Assembly (NCBI GenBank): GCA_949825065.1
Contig: OX463842.1
Coordinates: 6,971,723 to 7,035,722 of the forward strand
Origin: Odontocerum albicorne
Lineage: Eukaryota; Arthropoda; Insecta; Trichoptera; Odontoceridae
Direction: 5' to 3'
DNA length: 64,000 nucleotides
Position 1 is the stretch's first letter. Every line of letters begins with the position of its first letter. Of this stretch, positions 53,640 to 63,755 are shown one piece after another. Made by a program: the position numbers and the translations under genes. Below the pieces are notes generated by a model. That model was not told where the DNA came from and did no database searches. It was given only the letters and a program-made list of their open reading frames with translations.

Positions 53640-53850
53640 CTATTCAAGATATACACATGTATCGAACTATTCCAGACAATATATATTATTTTTATCCACT
53701 TTGTGTTGCACAAAGAGGGTCTGCTTCTAGCGTTAGCTTATTCGTTAGGAAGAATATCAGCCAGGATTCTTCTCATACTGCTAGGTGGTGCAGAAAATAT
53801 ATCAACAGTGGCAATTAGTTGGTTCAATATCTCTACACCACGCGTGACTG
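53640..53850 (-). pseudogene. RT C-terminal end, same family as 51800-52330
   Basis: In reverse: SVTRGVEILNQLIATVDIFS, APPSSMRRILADILPNE and a stop. It matches SVTRGIDILNQ...SMRRILSDIFPKE at 52165-52290. The plus frame here is a shadow. Confidence 0.75.
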
Positions 53851-53880
53851 ACATTATTATACAGATTCTTTATTATCTTA

Positions 53881-54096
53881 TTACTCTTCTACGGAAAGTT
53901 CTCATTGTGGTGGATATAGGCTGCTACTTCTCTGAAAAATTCTCATTGTGGTGGATATAGGCTGCTGCTTCTCCGGAAAGTTCTCATTGTGGTGGATATA
54001 GGCTGCTGCTTCTCCGGAAAGTTCTCATTGTGGTGGATATAGTCTGCTGCTTCTCCGGAAAGTTCTCATTGTGGTGGATATAGGCTGCTGCTTCTG
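53881..54096. repeat. 41-bp tandem array, about 5 copies
   Basis: The unit is CTGCTGCTTCTCCGGAAAGT then TCTCATTGTGGTGGATATAGG. The first copies are more diverged (TCTACGG, TCTGAAAAA). Confidence 0.9.
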
Positions 54097-54659
54097 AAAA
54101 CGAACTGTTTAATTCATATCGTGGTTGTTCCATCCAATATTTTTTTCATAAGATATCTGTTCTGCAAACTAAATCTCCCCTTTTAGATATTGTTATCACA
54201 CCAGGATTCAAAGTAATATAGCAAAATATGCAGAATTTTTATAGCAGGAGCTAAATATCTAACATATTTATATTGCAGAAGTAAATATATGCTTTTCTGT
54301 ACAAAATCATTGTCTAGCAGTGTGATTCGCATATCACATTTTCCAACAGAGATTACCTGTTTTTCTGGTTTATTTCAAAATATCCGTCTTATGAGTTTCC
54401 ACTCGTAATGGCCCAGCATCACCTTGACATTGATGATATCGCTTTAAAGGCCTTAGAAAATGGTGATAAAAATGTTTATCTATGATTTTTAAAATATTTT
54501 TTTAGTTTGATATTTTATTTAAATGGTTCGTATCCCAAATATCTTGCATGAAAGTAGCACAGAATACGATTACAGGATTCATAACACATACGAGTACAGT
54601 ACCGTTTGAGCTGTTTTTAGTGAAAACCGATGTTTAAGCGGCCTTAAGAAAAAACTGAC
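54097..54659. other. Unassigned stretch
   Basis: No recognised feature. Confidence 0.45.
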
Positions 54660-54850
54660 GGCCACCATGACCTAATTGGTAAGACGCTTGTCTCCCATAT
54701 CGGAGATTACGGGTTCAATTCCCGTTGAAACCCAGATCTTTTAAAATTGATTCCAGTCTGGTTTTCATCGCTTAAACATATTTCTGGTTGGTTGGAAGAT
54801 ATTGCAATATGGCAATAAACCCGCCAGGTTGTACTGTATACGACGAAAGT
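54660..54850 (+). mobile_element. tRNA-derived SINE, family S1 (plus copy)
   Basis: GGCCACCATGACCTAATTGG head, A box TGACCTAATTGG (54668-54679), B box GGTTCAATTCC (54712-54722), GTTGAAACCCAGATCTTTT, then ATTCCAGTCTGGTTTTCATC, and the tail GGTTGGTTGGAAGATATTGC and GGCAATAAACCCGCCAGGTT. It is the most complete plus-strand copy. The end at GTTGTACTG agrees with the 3' limit of LINE L2. Confidence 0.85.
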
Positions 54851-55619
54851 GTAACACAATAGGAAACTGTTGTCTATAATCTCATGAAAAAAGACTTATT
54901 CTTATGAACATCTGACAACTTCATATACCATACAATAGAAAAAAAAGTTCATTTTACAGAGTTCATTTTGCCTGTATATAACGATAATTTAATTAGTTAA
55001 AAGCCGGGCTTTGATTGGATTCGCTGTTTTGGACGGGGGCAATTTACTTAAAAATTACTACTTAAAAGTTTTTAACTTAACAAAAAAACTTTGTTAATTT
55101 AACAACTTAACTTTGCTAATAACAGAAGTTTTAAGAGTTAGAATATTTACACATCATACAGAAAAGTAAAATACTTGAAACTATTTATTTAATGTTCTAG
55201 AAAATAATAATTAGCTAAAAAAATACTTTGTTATTTTTTTACTAGTTCTGTGATCGTTAAAACTTTCATTGAAGAAAGTGTCCAAATTAAGAATTTATTT
55301 TAATGATCGACCGTTTTATCGCGTGATCTAATTTTTCGTAATCAAAAGTAAGTTCGAAACGTGAATTTACCATTTTCGAGTATGTTTTTAACTTGGAAAA
55401 CATAATTTTGCACATTGGCGTGCAGTGTTATTTATATGTATGTGTATTTCTATTCCTTCTTTGTGTTATATTTTGGAGAAAAGGTGATCATAAATTTGGA
55501 GGAAATGTGGATATTATTAAGAATATATTATTATAGATGGACTTCGCTTCACTCGTCCATGATAATAAAATATTGAAATCCCGGTTTTTAATTAAACATA
55601 TTTTAGTGGCCCGTATTTT
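54851..55619. other. Unassigned AT-rich stretch
   Basis: Nothing recognised. Confidence 0.5.
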
Positions 55620-56110
55620 TTTATTTATTTATTTATTCAAAACAGGCTTAGCCCAATTACTTTGAAAAATACAAGATATTAAAAAAGAAGAAAAATTAGA
55701 TAGAAAAATAATAAAAAAATATATAAAATAAAAGATAATGCATATGTATACAAACGAGTATATACACACAAACATATGATACACATATATTCAGTCACTT
55801 AAGTATATTGATGAGTGTTTCTAACGCGCTCAATCTAAGAAGAAAATTTACTTTTGCTTTTGGTAATGTGATATGAAATATGTCAATATTCGAAGCAGTC
55901 CCGTTCAGAAAAGTTAAGACCCTTCCAACAGGCATAGCGGCTGGAAGACCCGTTCTTGCGTATGTTATTGAGAACACTTCTTGCCGGCGCAGTCTAGTGT
56001 AATTGTTAGGAACATTTAACGCTAATCTTTGTTGTAATGCTGGACAGCTCACAACTCTTCGAACGAGTTTGACAACGTATACCAGAGAACTCCTCGAACG
56101 AGTTTGACAA
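55620..56110 (-). pseudogene. LINE L1 RT C-terminus with 3' UTR
   Basis: The minus frame 55795-56052 reads SCPALQQRLALNVPNNYTRL, RRQEVFSITYARTGLPAAMP, VGRVLTFLNGTASNIDIFHI, the same protein end as 10550-10770. The 3' UTR (55620-55795) matches 10780-10950 in reverse, including the AACAGGCTTAGCCCAATTAC block. At 56060-56135 a ~45-bp GAACGAGTTTGACAACGTAT segment is duplicated. Confidence 0.8.
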
Positions 56111-56334
56111 CGTATACCAACGTATACCTTATGAGCTGCCTTATATAAATTTAAAAAACGAAGTGCTTTTAATATTTATCATGCTCTATTAATTTTTACG
56201 ATATCCCTGTTTTAATCTCAATTTTAAATATATTTGACCAGAATATGCCTGTATTTAGTAACGATAAATTGCTTCAATATATAGGTCAATAAAAATACCT
56301 TGTTACACTTCAATAGAAAATGATAATCTCTGAA

Positions 56335-56408
56335 GTCTAGTTGGTATGACTCTCGACTTCCACCCTTCGATTTAGGGTTCAATTCTTGAAGGTATCGAAA
56401 AAAGGGTA
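56335..56408 (+). mobile_element. tRNA-like SINE head
   Basis: GAAGTCTAGTTGGTATGACT then TTAGGGTTCAATTCTTGAAG. A-box and B-box like, directly before the Tigger left end. Confidence 0.4.
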
Positions 56409-56490
56409 CTACAGACGGCCCTCGACTTTCGCACAATTCGCTATTTCGCACATTTTTTAAAATTAAATTTTTTTAATATTTTTGTCGATA

Positions 56491-57027
56491 ATGCAAAAAT
56501 TGTTCGCTTCTACGCAGTCGCTCCCACTTGTTTGGAAAAACTATAATATATGGAACGCAATAAACAATATTGGAGATTCGTGGGCTGAAATAAAAGAGTC
56601 AACAATGAAAGGTTCCTGGAAACAATTATGCCCACAAATGATGAGTGATTTTATACATTCTGAAGAAACTTCTGAAAGTATCACATATTAAATAGTTAGC
56701 CTAATGAATTAATTAAACTTGGACGTCAACTATAAAGATGTTAATGAGTTGATTGAATCTCACTCAGTACCTCTGTCAAATGAATACTTAATTGAGCAAC
56801 AAGAGTTAAATGAAATACACAATCAAAGTGAGGAAGAAGAAGCTGATAAAATCGTCAAGACTTTGACAATCAAAATTATGAATGAATCCTTCATGCATCT
56901 TGACTAATTTTTGACTATCATGGAAGAATGTGATCCCAATGGAGAACGTATAATATCTCAAGTACGTAGAGCGAACGAGAAAGACACATCATGATATATA
57001 ACTCTTTATCAAGAAAAGGAAAAATAG
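56491..57027 (+). pseudogene. Tigger/pogo (DDE_1) transposase C-terminus
   Basis: Two open frames. The first has LVWKNYNIWNAINNIGDSWA, EIKESTMKGSWKQLCPQM. The second has DVNYKDVNELIESHSVPLSN, EYLIEQQELNE, and a later MEECDPNGERIISQVRRANE. The W.EV..ST....WKKL / ..DVEELLESH...L..EDLIEL / EE.DPN.ER sequence is typical of jerky/Tigger proteins after the DDE core. The CENP-B-type DNA-binding region and catalytic triad are missing, and a stop separates the parts. Confidence 0.85.
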
Positions 57028-57061
57028 GGTGGTATTGAACTAACTCTTATTATTATTTATT

Positions 57062-57244
57062 TCACCTGGCGTGTTATTTGCCATGTGGCAATCTCTTCCA
57101 ACCAACTAGAAAGATGTTTTAATGGGCCCTTAGTGAAAACCAGACTGGAATTCCATTTAAAAAAAATCTGGATTCCAGCGGGGATCGAACCCGCAACCTC
57201 CGGATCGGCAGACAAGCGCCTTACCACCAGGCCACGGAGGTCTT
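57062..57244 (-). mobile_element. tRNA-derived SINE, family S1, nested in the Tigger element
   Basis: In reverse: AGACCTCCGTGGCCTGGTGG, B box GGTTCGATCCC, GCTGGAATCCAGATTT, then GTTGGTTGGAAGAGATTGCC and a tail of ATT repeats (TTATTATTATTTATTTCACC on the plus strand). It is almost identical to 12250-12426, so one of the younger copies, and it postdates the Tigger insertion. Confidence 0.88.
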
Positions 57245-57454
57245 GACAAGTTTATAAAGAAAACACTTGATAGCACACAAACACGCCTCATTAACTTAAT
57301 TATGTATATTGATAAATAAATATTTTTAATATATTATTGATCAATAAATATTTTAAAATACAATTTTTGATATTTTTTTTACATTCCTTTACTTTCAAAC
57401 ATTCGCACACATTTTTAGGAACCAATTATGTGCGAAAGTCGAGGGCCGCCTGTA

Positions 57455-58004
57455 ATCTGGTTCACGAGCTAGTCTGCTAATAGTATGTACTTATACTCAC
57501 TCGCTAGACATGTGCTAGTTACGTTGAACAGTGATTGTGTGCTTAATGCATTGGTTCTAAACCCAAAGGATCAAATAGTGGAGCTAAAGATATACCCAGG
57601 CCTTGCTCTTCGATATGCTGGGGTGGATAAGTTGAACGGTTACCATATAAATGAATGAATGAAAAAAAACCTGATATTTAACCCATCATTTATGTAATGT
57701 TTTATTCTGAAGAGCACAACTAAAATTATTTTATCATGTGTAATCGAAATACAACAACCCTTAAAATTTTCAGGCGGAAATTTTAAACATGTGAATAAAA
57801 ACCCAAATTAATTTTCCTTGGCACCAAGATGCTTGTCCCTTTAGTTGTCCTCAACATTGAGGCCGTTTCGTTGTAGGTAAACATATTATTCTGGCTTTAA
57901 AATAACAAGACTGACGCCGTATTTTTTTATTAAAGAAATTTATATTTTAATTCGTTTCCTCTTCAGGGTACTGTACTTTTATTACAGCTGTATAAAGCAC
58001 AACT
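57455..58004. other. Unassigned stretch
   Basis: No recognised feature. Confidence 0.45.
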
Positions 58005-58430
58005 TGGCGGGCTTTATTGCTATGCGGCAATCTGTTCCAACAAATATGAAAAAAGTTTAAATAAGCCTTAAGTGAAAATGAGACTTCCTTTTATATCAAA
58101 TAAAATATACTGCTTTTGCCACCTGGAGTGTACTGGACATTAAACGAGTCCTTTCAAGTGCAAGACAACAGGTTCCTCGGGAACTGTAGCAACTTTCGTA
58201 TGGACTGATCTTCATTGCAGATACAGGTAATCGATTATTCACGCAACATTCTCCATCTCAACATATCCTGCTTTGTTCTACCAATTCCTATTTCGAAAAT
58301 TCTTAAGAAATGTATTTGTTCTCCTGGAAACCAAACAGCAACCCTTTTTAAAAAATCTGAGCTCCAACTGGAACCGAGCCTGTGACCTGCGGATTGGAAG
58401 GTATGCATCTTACCTACTAAGACTCGCTCC
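58005..58430 (-). mobile_element. Split SINE S1 pieces
   Basis: The tail (CTTGGCGGGCTTTATTGCTA, GCGGCAATCTGTTCCAAC) lies at 58005-58045. The head in reverse (GGTTCCAGTTGGAGCTCAGA, region 58340-58430) is about 300 bp further on. Both are minus strand, with unrelated sequence between them, so an S1 copy was split by an insertion or two partial copies exist. Confidence 0.5.
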
Positions 58431-58795
58431 ATCCTTGGCATGCTTTAAGAAGCGACTGAAAAACCTCTTAATTTCTAGTCAGTAAAATAACGTGTTTCAT
58501 TCCTGATTTTTCTTTTCCTTTCCTCTCCACCATCCCTTCCTTTCCTTTTGATTGATGATATCTCACTTTATATGAAAAATAATGTTCGGGAGACTGTCCG
58601 TCTTTGTGGGGTTCGTGGGCATGTGCTCACGTATATGTTTATGGATTTCGTGGGGATGTATAGTAATTTGAATGATTTATGTGATCACGCAACATGCTTC
58701 ATTTACTTTTGTCTGGTTGGTTGGAAGAGATTGCCGCCTGGCAATAATCCCGCCAGATTGTATTTGCAATAAAAGTGTTAAATAAATAAATAAAT
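58425..58795 (+). mobile_element. LINE L2 3' end, plus strand
   Basis: RT tail LAPSLACFKKRLKNLLISSQ, stop at 58485, then a 3' UTR with CCTCTCCACCATCCCTTCCT, ATTGATGATATCTCACTTTA and the tail TCTGGTTGGTTGGAAGAGAT, GCCGCCTGGCAATAATCCCG, ending TTAAATAAATAAATAAATA. It matches 46030-46440 in reverse. Confidence 0.82.
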
Positions 58796-59279
58796 ATATT
58801 AAAGAGATCATCTCTATGTATTACCCCTTGGCATTTATACACCGCTTTATTTTGTATTTCCTTACTGGATCCATTATCGAAACAGTGTTATATATTGTCA
58901 CATATTACCAGTCATTTTCTCATTTTATCCCAGTTATTGAATAAAAACTGGTGCCATGCAATGCTTTTAAGCACTGAAATGCGTTTACCGTACGAAAAGT
59001 GTTGTGTCAAATTCATTCGAAAGAGGAAAGCCATTTTCCATTATTTTATGGATAAAATTACTGTTAAATATTGTAAAATTGAGTGCCATATTTGTTTATG
59101 CAACCACGTAGGCATTTTTACATAACATACAAACTTACTTCACCTGTAATAAATAGTTTTTACGTTTTCCATTTTTTAAGTGAAATTTCTGTAGACGCGG
59201 TAGGGCAAATTGGCCTGAACGTCACGAAAAGTGAAACGCTTCATCTGTTGAAGGAATGAAATTAAAATTTAATAAAGTT
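58796..59279. other. Unassigned stretch
   Basis: A 76-codon plus frame (58895-59125) has no motif. Confidence 0.4.
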
Positions 59280-59520
59280 TAATAAAATAAAAGAATTTAA
59301 ATAAAATTAAATTAAGTATAAAATTTATTAAAAAAAAAATTATAAAATTTAAATTAAATAAAATGAAATAAATAAAAAAAAAATTAAATAAAAATAAATA
59401 AATAAAAATATTAAATAAAAATTAATAAAATTTAAATAAAATAATAAATTAAAATTGATATTAAAATTAAATAAATTATTTAATTATTTTTAATTTAAAT
59501 ACATTTTTAATTTAAATCCA
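59280..59520. repeat. AAATAAA-type low-complexity tract
   Basis: About 240 bp made nearly only of A and T with AAATTAAATAAAA-like units. No strict period. Confidence 0.85.
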
Positions 59521-59632
59521 TAATACATCGTAAACACGCTACGCGCATGCGCCGCGTGTTGGATGTGTATGCGTAGCATAAGTCAACCAATAAACGCTTG
59601 CGTATTATCACATCATTCTACATAAAATATTT
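59521..59632. other. GC-rich pocket with palindrome
   Basis: GCGCATGCGC (59544-59553) is a perfect palindrome inside CACGCTACGCGCATGCGCCG, in a region that is otherwise extremely AT-rich. TGCGTAGCATAAG follows. Possibly a transposon end; unresolved. Confidence 0.35.
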
Positions 59633-59760
59633 TGCTGTTCACTCGCCTAGACTCTGGAATAATCTTCCCGACTCAATCAGATGTGCTACAATCTTTATCG
59701 ATATTTAAGATACAATTAAATAAGCATTATTGATCTCAAAATATTCCTCGTTCTTAAAAT
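59633..59760 (+). pseudogene. LINE ORF2 C-terminal fragment
   Basis: AVHSPRLWNNLPDSIRCATI matches the V.LWN.LP..IR block at the end of LINE ORF2. It is followed by a decayed LK..L region. Different from L2 in sequence. Confidence 0.55.
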
Positions 59761-60930
59761 CCTTACGATTCCCATTTCATTCCCTATTTTTCTTAAGGTT
59801 TAACATTACTTTTTTTCTCTTTGAATCTTTGAAGTATAAACGTCAAAGATACATCAATGTATAGCAGTAATAATCGTGAAACAAAAGTTGGTTGATTGGA
59901 AGAAATTGTTTTAACCTGAATTAATACTTATGTTAGCCAAACCTGAAATTATTTTAAGGTAATCAAAAAAATATTCTTGCTTGTGAGCGTATTATTTACG
60001 CTAAATGAAACATTACGCCGTAGTAGTTTAAATAGATGGCGCTAAAAACGTTCAAAGTCGATAATACAGTATCCTACACCTCATATGTTATCATTGAGAA
60101 CAGAAATATACTACAAAGTTGTTTATAAAATGCGTATGAAATCTATGTCCATTATAATGGACGCTGGGTCAGAAGAGGTTAAAGAATATATATACATAAA
60201 TATAAATCTGACAGATGCATTATATTTGCATGAAAGTGTAAAATAAATAAATAAATTACAACAACTGTATAGTGGAAAGTCCATTAATACCTTTACTATA
60301 CCAAACAACTTTTTTTATATCAAATGACAGTGTTAAATGAAAAAAATGTCATAATAGATATATTTATCGACCGACAAATGTGTGTTTTTATTGATATTAT
60401 AGTTTACAAGAAATTTATCGGAAATATACACAAAATGTCCTCACAACGAACACTATATTGTTCACCGTCGATTGAATGTCTTGACAGATATTACGCCATC
60501 ACAATACCATCAGTCAATCACTGCGCGTTTTCAATACTTATTGGTTTCATACAATGTTAAAAATTATTTATTCAATAGAATACAAATATATATATATATA
60601 ACAAAGCAACTATTTCACTTTTGCTTTGTAATATATAAAAAACTATTTACCCATGTGCTGAAAATATTCTATTCGAACATAAAAATCAATGGTACTTTAT
60701 TTATAAGTGTTTTGTTGAAACCTGTGTGGGCCGGATGCGCTAGTAATCAATTTGATATCACTGCTATAGGAAATTTCCCATACGTCAATTCATTCACGAA
60801 GGTCTACCATGAACTCATCTTAGTTAATATGGATAAAACTATTTACTAAACTCATATACACGACCTACGTGTCATAGTTAGTTAAACGCCTGATTTTCAA
60901 ATCGAAGGTGGCTGTTGGTTTCCTTTAATT
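59761..60930. other. Unassigned 1.2-kb stretch with LINE tail relics
   Basis: Near 60205-60255 TGCATGAAAGTGTAAAATAA leads into AAATAAATAAA, a LINE tail. At 60863-60920 there is a weak SINE-head-like motif (GTGTCATAGTTAGTTAAACG). The long frame 60472-60849 has no domain I recognise. Confidence 0.4.
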
Positions 60931-60931
60931 T

Positions 60932-61130
60932 TTTTTTAAAAGGAACTGATGTTCATTATGAAGTCATATTTTTTTTGAAAAGGAACTGGTGTTCATTATG
61001 AAGTCATATTTTTTTTGAAAAGGAACTGGTGTTCATTATGAAGTCATATTTTTTTTGAAAAGGAACTGATGTTCATTATGAAGTCATATTTTTTTTGAAA
61101 AGGAACTGGTGTTCATTATGAAGTCATCTT
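60932..61130. repeat. 40-bp tandem array, 5 copies
   Basis: The unit is ATTTTTTTTGAAAAGGAACT then GGTGTTCATTATGAAGTCAT. Only the GATG/GGTG position varies. Confidence 0.93.
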
Positions 61131-61135
61131 TAATA

Positions 61136-61200
61136 ACCATGGATGGAACAGATTGTCACAGGATAATAAGCCCACCTTGTTGTATTGTTTAATACTTACA
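61136..61200 (+). mobile_element. SINE/LINE 3' tail relic
   Basis: GATGGAACAGATTGTCACAG and GATAATAAGCCCACCTTGTT resemble the S1/L2 tail (GGTTGGAAGAGATTGCCACA, GGCAATAAACCCGCCAGGTT). Confidence 0.45.
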
Positions 61201-61409
61201 AACATTTTATCACACCATTTCTCTGTTGGGGATGGAAGAGAGAACAAAGCCCTAGCTTTCATATTACGACATATACTCGTATACAGCTCCTTCTGCTTCT
61301 TTTAGTCTTTACCTTTCTTTCTTCTTTTATGTCATCTTTCTACGATACCCGCTTATGTTTGAATTATAAATTTGTTTACTGAATCTTGCGTCACCCACCC
61401 GTTCAACAT

Positions 61410-62080
61410 TGATAAGTATAAGACATACATATCAGAGACTCTGTCTTCTCTGTCTACCTTAGAAGGCCATTTGCCTGCTAAGGTAGACAGAGCGAACAGA
61501 ATACTAGACTTTCTTATCTCAACACACTATTTCAACTCTTCCACATCCATACACCGTATCATACAGATTAATCCGATACTATCTTTAGTCTTCCTCTACC
61601 TTTCTTCATTCATTCGTTCTACGTGTCCAAACCATCTCAGAGTGCTCTTCTTCAACTAACTCAACACATCAGCCTTAAGTTCACATTCATCCTTAATCAG
61701 TTCATTCCCTATTCTAACATACATTGTCACACCGTGTATAATTTTTAGTGCATGTATTTATGATACACACCATTTATTCTGCTCTTCATTATTTTCCCAC
61801 GTCCACATTTCACTCCCATATATTAAACATGCTACTAACTACTGTTGTGAATTGTCTTCTTAGTAGATTGCAATACTGTCCGGTACGAAAGTATATGTTT
61901 AAGCGCCCCATTGATTTTGTTTCTTATTGCTATAAGCCTTTCTAATTTCCCTCGTAACTCTCTATAATCTTAAAAAAATTCTACCTAAATGGAATAATTT
62001 TTCAAGCCTAAACTCAATATTCATCCTTAATCGCTTCATTCCGTATTCTGTCATACATTGTCATCCCATAATTTCATCTA
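61410..62080 (-). pseudogene. RTE-like RT tail, 3' end folded back
   Basis: In reverse, 61600-61730 gives LKADVLS-like, LRWFGHVERMN-like and VIKDECELKA text. 61740-61850 continues to the INGVYHKYMH region, and 61990-62065 repeats an IRNEAIKDE-like segment. At the 3' end CTGTCTACCTTAG (61450-61462) is mirrored by CTAAGGTAGACAG (61478-61490). Confidence 0.6.
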
Positions 62081-62791
62081 AGTGTAAAAGTTTAATACAA
62101 TACAAAATACTTGTTCTATTTGAAATTCTCACATCTACTTTTACAAGCTATATATTTTTTTACCAGTTGGGTGGACATTGTAAAAGGTTTTACAATCACT
62201 GGTCTATAAGAATTTTCGTAAAGCTTGCAAATTTCCATCCATGAATATTAATCTTAGTTAATACGCACGTCATACGATCTTTCACATGAGTGAATGAAGT
62301 GTATGGACATTTCTAAAAATAAGGGAGGAGAAACCCTTATTAAGAAGGACCAAAACATCCCTAAATATAGAATTGTTTTGTTATATAAAAAATCATTTCT
62401 ATAATATTTTTAGACGAGCCAATGACTCAAGAGATTTAAATTAATATTTAATTAAACGCAAACAAATTAATCGGAAATTACGGCTATTAAAAGAATACAA
62501 TACAATGAACGAAAAAAATTATGTAAAAATACGCTGTATAATTAATTTTCAGGTTGAATGGGCGCCACAATCCAGCGTGGTTATGGCCTCCATCAGAAAT
62601 AGCTTCCACCTAATAAGGTCTTGAACGGCTCGTTCTTAATTAATTTCCTTTTCATTCACTAACTAGACAATAAAAAAACCCAGCGATTTTCTACAGCAGA
62701 TCCTACCAGACTTATTCCGCACCATTCATTATTTGATCAAAATTATTTTGAATGACGAATTATACGATTATATGAAAGGTTTTTCTTTTGA
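62081..62791. other. Unassigned stretch
   Basis: No recognised feature. The block before the M3 element is less AT-rich (CGCCACAATCCAGCGTGG). Confidence 0.45.
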
Positions 62792-62795
62792 TTAA

Positions 62796-63751
62796 CACTT
62801 GGGTGGGCGCATCTAATCTGTAAGATGAGATACATAGTTTTTTTTTGTGCCAATGGGCGAGGTTTACCGACAAAGAGGTCAGGCTTATATGATAGTAGCT
62901 TCCTGACTCCCTACCCTTCACACAAGGATATCTTTATATCTCCAGTGCACCGTTGGTCTCCGTGACGGACATTTTAATCTGATGGATGAGTTGCGCCCGA
63001 TTACGCAAGTATTTTTGATTTCCGAAATTATTTATTTTTCTTTCTCAATATTTCTTTTTATATACCTGCAATAGTTCGCATATCTATGTTGTAGCTCCTA
63101 ATTCAATGATATTGATCGTTATTTACTATATGAATCCAAACATGCACGCATGGTGTGTGAAAATTGTTATAAGAATGTTTTCGAAAATGTTCAGCGTGAT
63201 CAGGAATAACTTTCTAATCATATTTTGATTACTCCCTTTTGTTTTTGTGAAGACGTTTTATGATCACAAGTGAATTTGAATTTTACATTCTAAATTATGT
63301 TTGAAAAAGTGCTAGCATAGTGTTCTCTTATGTTAAGTTATTGCTTTTATTTTCGTCACATGAACACCTACCTTATGAAGATGTGACAGTTAATTCCACA
63401 TACTTTTTATTGTACTGAATATTTTTTACAAACCTATTGTGGGTATTAAATGACTGAAAAAAATTGTTATGTTACTGAATTGCATTAGTTGTGTTAATAA
63501 GGTGCCAATAAAAGACTGATAATGTTATAAACTAATTATTTTCTATTTAAAGGAAAAACAGTATAAGAAAATTTTTAATTTTTTTATTGAAAAGTGCAAT
63601 GAAATGTACAAATGTTGTACATATAATCATGTTTGAGTGAAACATTCAGTTTGATAAGCTTTCCCTTAAGTGTAAGCATAAATTACATTTTTAATCTCAC
63701 AGATGAGTTGCGCTCGAACGTGTTAGGATTTGTATTGCGCCCGAAGGAGTG
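62796..63751 (+). mobile_element. ~960-bp TTAA element (family M3), copy 2
   Basis: TTAA lies at 62792-62795 and 63752-63755. Left CACTTGGGTGGGCGCATC, right complement CACTCCTTCGGGCGCAATAC. The subterminal motif GATGAGTTGCGCYCGA lies at 62985-63000 and 63702-63717. It is collinear with 48785-49745 in inverse orientation: shared TTTTTGTGCCAATGGGC, CTTCCTGACTCCCTACCC, GATCACAAGTGAATTTGAAT and others. Non-coding. Confidence 0.9.
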
Positions 63752-63755
63752 TTAA

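Larger units (their letters stand above)
56412..57452 (+). mobile_element. Tigger/pogo-type element, internally deleted
   Basis: TA lies at 56410-56411 and 57453-57454. The inverted ends are CAGACGGCCCTCGACTTTCG and the complement of CGAAAGTCGAGGGCCGCCTG, with further similarity (GCACA..ATT). The CAG start and TA duplication are those of the pogo branch of the Tc1/mariner superfamily. The 1041-bp element holds only the transposase C-terminus plus a nested SINE. A full copy would exceed 2 kb. Confidence 0.88.
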
